A stretch of DNA of 9,526 bases. Source: CANGYM01 sp044372405. GTDB lineage: Bacteria; Pseudomonadota; Alphaproteobacteria; JAJTHO01; CANGYM01. The notes under the pieces were generated by a model. That model was not told the DNA's origin and searched no databases. It was given only the letters and a program-made list of their open reading frames with translations. Location: contig JBILRW010000044.1 of assembly GCA_044372405.1 (NCBI GenBank), forward strand, positions 1 to 9,526. The letters are read 5' to 3'. A program made the translations under genes and the position numbers. Positions within the stretch are counted from its first letter, which is position 1. Each line of letters opens with the position of its first letter. This document shows positions 6,874 to 9,526 of this stretch, piece after piece.

Positions 6874-7768
6874 TGTTATACTGCCGTTGCGTTTCCGTTT
6901 GTAAAAACTGGTTGGGGGGCATGGATCCCTGTTTCCAGTGATACCAGATGTGCTTTTCGTTAAAGGAATAAACGGGGGAAAGGTCTTTCAGATCCCGGGC
7001 GGCGTTGATTTCGTTTTTGGTTTCATCCAAAACCAAAACATCGGTGTTGGCATAAACCAGGGTTACGGCCCGGTAAATATCTTTTTTATGATCAAAAACA
7101 ACAGCCACACGCAAACGATCCGGCGACAGGCCCAGCAGCCGGAGGCTGATGTATTTGGTGATGGCAAAATCTTCGCTATCGCCACCAAATGTCAAAAACT
7201 CTTCGGGATCTTTCCAGGTATCCCCGGATCCCGTCGAATCACTGTCATGATGATAGGGCATGCGATTGATAAAACTCTGAACGGCCTCAATCTGGGCTTT
7301 TCGGGAAAGATAGGCTGTTTTTCTTAAAAAAACCTGCCACTGCTCATAGGGGGAAAGGCTCTCTATGTTCCCCTCTGTCAAAAAAGGCTGCGCAAAGGCC
7401 GTGCGGCTTTTTTCCAGCGAACGCTGCAGGGCATCAATTTTCCCCACATAGGCGGCGGCATGATCAAAGGAAACCTCTGAGGCCCCAAAAACCTTTTGCC
7501 CACGGGGCGCCGGAATGGTCAAATCCATCAGCGCATCCAGGGTGTTGATTCCCCCGGCACGGGTCACGGGTTGTTGGCCCGTCTTTTTTGTTTCTTTTTT
7601 ATTTTTCTTCTCTTGCTTTTCTTTGGTCACTTGTTTTTCTTTGGTCGCTTGCGTGACGCCGACTTTGTCTTTGGCTGATAATTCTTCATGGGGAAGCCCC
7701 ACCGACGCCCAGGCCGTTAGTATAAATCCCAGCAAAAAAACAAAAAACAAAACAAAGACTTGAGGCAT
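6863..7768 (-). CDS. Exported BTLCP (LapG-like) transglutaminase-like protein lacking catalytic Cys and His
   Basis: The 301-residue product starts with a hydrophobic signal sequence (residues 2-20, likely cleavage after AWA at 19-21). A lysine-rich low-complexity linker (about 33-63) follows, with a tandem ATKEKQ/VTKEKQ repeat. Residues about 95-278 match the bacterial transglutaminase-like cysteine proteinase family (Peptidase_C93, which includes LapG): W185 KDPEEFLTFGGDSEDFAITKY, then LRVAVVFD (219-226), YRAVTLVY (232-239), LVLDET (245-250) and a Y-SFNEKHIW end (267-275). In active members the first motif reads GDCEDY and the second begins HAV. Here Ser198 (AGC) replaces Cys and Arg233 (CGG) replaces His, while Asp248 remains. 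The frame is intact and well conserved otherwise, so it is probably a non-catalytic, exported binding protein, though this is inferred. The ATG has only a weak ribosome binding site. xth lies 70 bases upstream on the same strand. Confidence 0.8.
   Translation of the reverse strand: MPQVFVLFFVFLLGFILTAWASVGLPHEELSAKDKVGVTQATKEKQVTKEKQEKKNKKETKKTGQQPVTRAGGINTLDALMDLTIPAPRGQKVFGASEVSFDHAAAYVGKIDALQRSLEKSRTAFAQPFLTEGNIESLSPYEQWQVFLRKTAYLSRKAQIEAVQSFINRMPYHHDSDSTGSGDTWKDPEEFLTFGGDSEDFAITKYISLRLLGLSPDRLRVAVVFDHKKDIYRAVTLVYANTDVLVLDETKNEINAARDLKDLSPVYSFNEKHIWYHWKQGSMPPNQFLQTETQRQYNIFP
7613..7648 (-). repeat. 18-bp in-frame tandem repeat in the lysine-rich linker
   Basis: Two adjacent 18-base units on the minus strand differ at two positions, (GCGACCAAAGAAAAACAA, then GTGACCAAAGAAAAGCAA). 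They encode ATKEKQ and VTKEKQ, residues 41-52 of the BTLCP-family protein. This is a likely slippage duplication in a disordered linker after the signal peptide. Confidence 0.85.
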
Positions 7769-7782
7769 AAAGAAAATCCAGG

Positions 7783-7816
7783 TCAGTATACTTAGGAAAA
7801 CATGGCCTCAGTATAC
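7783..7816 (-). promoter_or_regulatory. Two TCAGTATAC repeats giving twin TATACT -10-like hexamers
   Basis: TCAGTATAC occurs on the plus strand at 7783-7791 and 7808-7816, 25 bases apart. On the minus strand each contains TATACT, a good -10 hexamer for the BTLCP-family gene. Predicted leaders would be about 10 or 35 bases. No convincing -35 element is seen for either, so the pair may instead be a regulator site. This 70-base gap (7769-7838) holds nothing else recognisable, and no terminator for xth is visible. Confidence 0.3.
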
Positions 7817-7838
7817 CGCGAAAACCTCACTAAATCCT

Positions 7839-8606
7839 TTAGGGCCCCAAACGAATCCACACGGGGGTATGATCCGATGGCTTTTCCAGACCCCGGGGGC
7901 TGCGGTCAATGCCGGCATCCCCCAAACGGTCGGTGGCCTGGCTGCTGGTGAGGAGATAATCAATACGCGCTCCCTCATTCCGATCATACCGCCCGGCCCG
8001 ATAATCCCACCAGCTGTACAGGACGTCTTCGGGATATTTCAGACGCAGGGCATCCTGATAGCCGTGATGAATCAGGGTGCGGAATTTGGCGCGTTCCGCG
8101 TCTGAAAAAAGCAGTCGGTTCACGAATGCTTTTGGATCATAAACATCCCGGGGCTGGTGCGCCACGTTAAAGTCCCCCCCCACAATAACGGGAAGGCCAT
8201 CGGCCAACATGGCCTGCATCCGGTTGTGTAACGCATCAAAAAACGCCATTTTTTGGGTAAATTTGGGCGACGTGAGATCCTCCCCGTTGGGAACGTAGAC
8301 CGAGGCGACCTTGACGTTGGCCGTTAAGACCTCAAGATACCGCGCCTGGGTCTGGCCGTCCAATTGGCGGCAGAGAACCTCCATGGGGGCCTTGGATAAA
8401 ACCGCCACGCCGTTGTAACTTTTTTCCCCCACCACCGCGATGTTATAGGGGGTGGTTTCAAAATCCAGATAGGGAAAGGATTCCTCGGTGCACTTGGTTT
8501 CCTGCAGCAAAACAATATCCGGACGAAAACGATCCAGCCAGGACAGCAGGTGACCCATGCGGGCCTTCACCGAATTCACGTTCCACGAGGCAATGAGCAA
8601 GGACAT
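7839..8606 (-). CDS. xth: Exodeoxyribonuclease III (AP endonuclease)
   Basis: A 255-residue member of the exonuclease III / AP endonuclease family. It cleaves 5' to abasic sites and has 3'-5' exonuclease and 3'-phosphatase activity in base excision repair. All active-site motifs are visible: Asn9 in SWNVNS, Glu36 in LLQETKC, Tyr104 in SVYVPNG, Asp145 and Asn147 in GGDFNVA, Asp216 in RIDYLL, and Asp245-His246 in SDHTPVW. The YSWWDYRAGRYDRNEGARIDY block (197-217) is typical of bacterial ExoIII. The length is slightly below the 268 of the E. coli protein. An in-frame stop lies just upstream, so ATG 8606 must be the start or near it. The ribosome binding site is poor: only GGGGG directly abuts the ATG. 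An intrinsic terminator ends 10 bases upstream, which is unusual. Confidence 0.95.
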   Translation of the reverse strand: MSLLIASWNVNSVKARMGHLLSWLDRFRPDIVLLQETKCTEESFPYLDFETTPYNIAVVGEKSYNGVAVLSKAPMEVLCRQLDGQTQARYLEVLTANVKVASVYVPNGEDLTSPKFTQKMAFFDALHNRMQAMLADGLPVIVGGDFNVAHQPRDVYDPKAFVNRLLFSDAERAKFRTLIHHGYQDALRLKYPEDVLYSWWDYRAGRYDRNEGARIDYLLTSSQATDRLGDAGIDRSPRGLEKPSDHTPVWIRLGP

Positions 8607-8616
8607 CCCCCATCAT

Positions 8617-8644
8617 AAAAAAAAGCTGGACCGAGGTCCAGCTT
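8617..8644 (-). terminator. Strong intrinsic terminator on the minus strand, just upstream of xth
   Basis: AAGCTGGACC (8623-8632) and GGTCCAGCTT (8635-8644) form a perfect, GC-rich stem of nine to ten pairs. Read on the minus strand it runs straight into eight T residues (8624-8617). It therefore terminates leftward transcription arriving from beyond 8644, 10 bases before the xth ATG. No protein gene upstream on that strand needs it within the window, so it belongs either to a short RNA or to an attenuated xth leader. Confidence 0.8.
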
Positions 8645-8672
8645 CAAGTTGGTTATTAAGGAGAGTACGAAT
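8617..8672 (-). ncRNA. Candidate short minus-strand RNA (about 56 nt) or xth leader RNA
   Basis: On the minus strand TTTTCA (8707-8702), a 17-base spacer and TATAAA (8684-8679) form a sigma-70-like promoter, predicting a start near 8672. Transcription would end at the terminator at 8617, giving about 56 nt. The 5' half is single-stranded and pyrimidine-rich (ACTCTCCTT, an anti-Shine-Dalgarno-like stretch), followed by a stable hairpin and U8. That is the layout of many Hfq-dependent small RNAs. It may equally be the leader of xth with attenuation. There is no sequence match to a family I know. Confidence 0.3.
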
Positions 8673-8703
8673 GACCCCTTTATAGAGCACATTATGGTAG
8701 GTG

Positions 8704-8738
8704 AAAAGTGACGAATGTCACTTTTTGGCATTTTTTTT
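8704..8738 (+). terminator. Hairpin with downstream T-run
   Basis: AAAAGTGAC (8704-8712) and GTCACTTTT (8717-8725) pair around a GAAT loop. A run of eight T follows at 8731-8738 on the plus strand after TGGCA. It could terminate rightward transcription or, with weaker T content, leftward transcription. No plus-strand gene lies just upstream, so its client is unclear. It overlaps the upstream edge of the candidate minus-strand promoter. Confidence 0.45.
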
Positions 8739-8778
8739 GAAAAAAAATTTGCGATGAAAAAAGACTTCAAAAAAACAC

Positions 8779-8807
8779 TTCCTTGCACCGAAAAAATCAT
8801 CTATAAT
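8779..8807 (+). promoter_or_regulatory. Candidate promoter with perfect TATAAT for the 175-residue gene
   Basis: A consensus -10 TATAAT lies at 8802-8807. At 17 bases upstream is a poor -35, TTCCTT (8779-8784); a better-looking TTGCAC (8783-8788) is only 13 bases away. An A-rich tract upstream (8739-8776) could act as an UP element. Predicted transcription begins near 8814, about 33 bases before the ATG. Confidence 0.5.
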
Positions 8808-8846
8808 GCAAAGAGAATTTGATTTGTTTTGAAGGAGGATGGACCC

Positions 8847-9374
8847 ATGGTTGCGCTACCTCTTATTGCTGCGGGTGCGGCTTTGGTGGTCTCAGTGGCT
8901 GCCAAAGCTGGCAAACCCCCTCCGGGATTTGGGCGGTTTTTGGGAAATTTAGCAGGTGCTCCCGTTGACTATCTTGGGTCTCTTGGTGATGCCGCAACGG
9001 GTAAGTTAAGTAACCGATTCAATCTTGGTGGGCCCTTCAGCTTCGCTGCTGATTTGGGGCAAAATATTCGTTATGTCGTTGAAAATGTGCTGCCCTCAAT
9101 ATCCGCCATGCAGTCAAGCATAGGACCTTCCACGGAATTTTCTTTTTTTTCCAACGGTGAAGGCCTAAAATCAGCTGAAGAAGCCGCTCGACATACTGCA
9201 AGCGCTCTTTGCTTGTGGGGTAGTGAGTCTTTAAAAGCTGGTCGCACAATACTAAAGGCAACGGGGACAATCAATACAACGACTGAATCTGTATTGCTGT
9301 CAACAGAAGGTGTGCTCAATAATATACGGATCGCTTTTCTGCCAAGAGTTATCCAAGCTGGGCTTAGCGTCTAA
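8847..9374 (+). CDS. Hypothetical protein, 175 residues, hydrophobic N-terminus
   Basis: I do not recognise this protein. It starts at ATG 8847, set by a very strong ribosome binding site (GAAGGAGGAT, 8831-8840). The in-frame TTG at 8829 would place the start upstream of that site and is rejected. Residues 2-19 are hydrophobic and Ala/Val-rich (VALPLIAAGAALVVSVAA), followed by KAGKPPPGFG. This could be a membrane-inserting helix or uncleaved export signal, although no basic residues precede it. The middle is Gly-, Asn- and Ser-rich with a short Phe cluster. The C-terminal half (about 110-175) is Thr/Ser/Leu-rich and probably amphipathic helical. It has a single Cys and a single Trp. It has its own promoter and appears to be monocistronic, in a less C/G-run-rich sequence than its neighbours. 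Function unknown. Confidence 0.7.
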   Translation: MVALPLIAAGAALVVSVAAKAGKPPPGFGRFLGNLAGAPVDYLGSLGDAATGKLSNRFNLGGPFSFAADLGQNIRYVVENVLPSISAMQSSIGPSTEFSFFSNGEGLKSAEEAARHTASALCLWGSESLKAGRTILKATGTINTTTESVLLSTEGVLNNIRIAFLPRVIQAGLSV

Positions 9375-9427
9375 AGAGCAACCCTTTTAGCCCCTAACAA
9401 CCCCCTATCCCCACCATGAAAAATGTG

Positions 9428-9456
9428 TTAACGTGGTGTCCGTTTTAGCGTATAGG
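9428..9456 (+). promoter_or_regulatory. Candidate sigma-70-like promoter for the gene at the right edge
   Basis: TTAACG (9428-9433) and TATAGG (9451-9456) are separated by 17 bases. Predicted transcription begins near 9463, only about 8 bases before the ATG, giving a very short leader. No clear terminator for the preceding gene is seen in 9375-9427. Confidence 0.4.
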
Positions 9457-9470
9457 GTCCCTTGGAAAGA

Positions 9471-9526
9471 ATGTCTGTTTTTGATCGATTAAAGGGATTG
9501 TTTTCGGCCTCTTCCCAGGCCGTGGA
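9471..9526 (+). CDS. N-terminus of an unidentified protein (cut by window edge; possibly FtsY)
   Basis: Eighteen codons plus two bases are visible, starting MSVFDRLKGLFSASSQAV, with GGAAAG just upstream of the ATG as a ribosome binding site. The short 'MS-F-RLK-GL' opening with following Ser residues resembles the start of some alphaproteobacterial FtsY (SRP receptor) proteins. This is too short for a firm call, and other proteins begin similarly. Confidence 0.5.
   Translation, partial: MSVFDRLKGLFSASSQAV

Noticed and set aside
8671..8685. A four-codon mini-frame after a good AAGGAGAG site
   Set aside because: The site looks like a Shine-Dalgarno sequence, but the frame stops after Met-Thr-Pro-Leu and no gene follows. 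The same bases are better explained as the pyrimidine-rich part of a minus-strand RNA.
8716..8823. A 35-codon plus-strand frame beginning MSLFGIFFEKK in the gap before the 175-residue gene
   Set aside because: It has no ribosome binding site, starts inside a hairpin, is driven by A/T homopolymers, and runs through the predicted promoter of the next gene.

Overview
The window looks like a chromosomal stretch from an alphaproteobacterium. The main evidence is a very large (1585-residue) NAD-dependent glutamate dehydrogenase, next to a LapG/BTLCP-type transglutaminase-like protein, an ExoIII homologue and RuvA. GC content is moderate, with frequent runs of C or G and A or T. I cannot fix the order. 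There is no insertion sequence, phage gene, CRISPR array, tRNA or rRNA, and the coding order looks like ordinary chromosome backbone.

Layout. Positions 1-1480 (minus strand) hold a two-gene DNA-repair unit: ruvA, then uvrC 11 bases downstream and cut by the left edge of the window. A compact divergent control region (1481-1581) separates it from a small plus-strand gene (1582-1908) whose product resembles the flagellin chaperone FliS. That gene has a textbook sigma-54 (-24/-12) promoter. Next comes the NAD-glutamate dehydrogenase gene (2094-6851, plus) behind its own sigma-70-like promoter and a 13-bp direct repeat. It converges, with an 11-base gap, on a minus-strand gene for a secreted BTLCP-family protein (6863-7768). 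That protein has Ser in place of the catalytic Cys and Arg in place of the catalytic His. Upstream of it on the same strand is xth, exonuclease III (7839-8606).

Positions 8607-8846 form a 240-base non-coding region. It contains a strong minus-strand intrinsic terminator only 10 bases before the xth start codon, a second hairpin with a T-run, and a sigma-70-like promoter for a plus-strand gene of unknown function (8847-9374). The layout suggests either a very short minus-strand RNA or attenuation of xth. The right edge holds the first 18 codons of another plus-strand gene with its own promoter; the FtsY N-terminus is one possibility.

Working together: RuvA (Holliday junctions), UvrC (nucleotide excision) and ExoIII (abasic sites) are all DNA-repair proteins, but only ruvA and uvrC are plausibly co-transcribed. 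The glutamate dehydrogenase links amino-acid catabolism to 2-oxoglutarate. The most interesting points are the sigma-54-driven orphan FliS-like gene, the apparently inactivated BTLCP protein, the terminator or small-RNA candidate in front of xth, and the unrecognised 175-residue protein.
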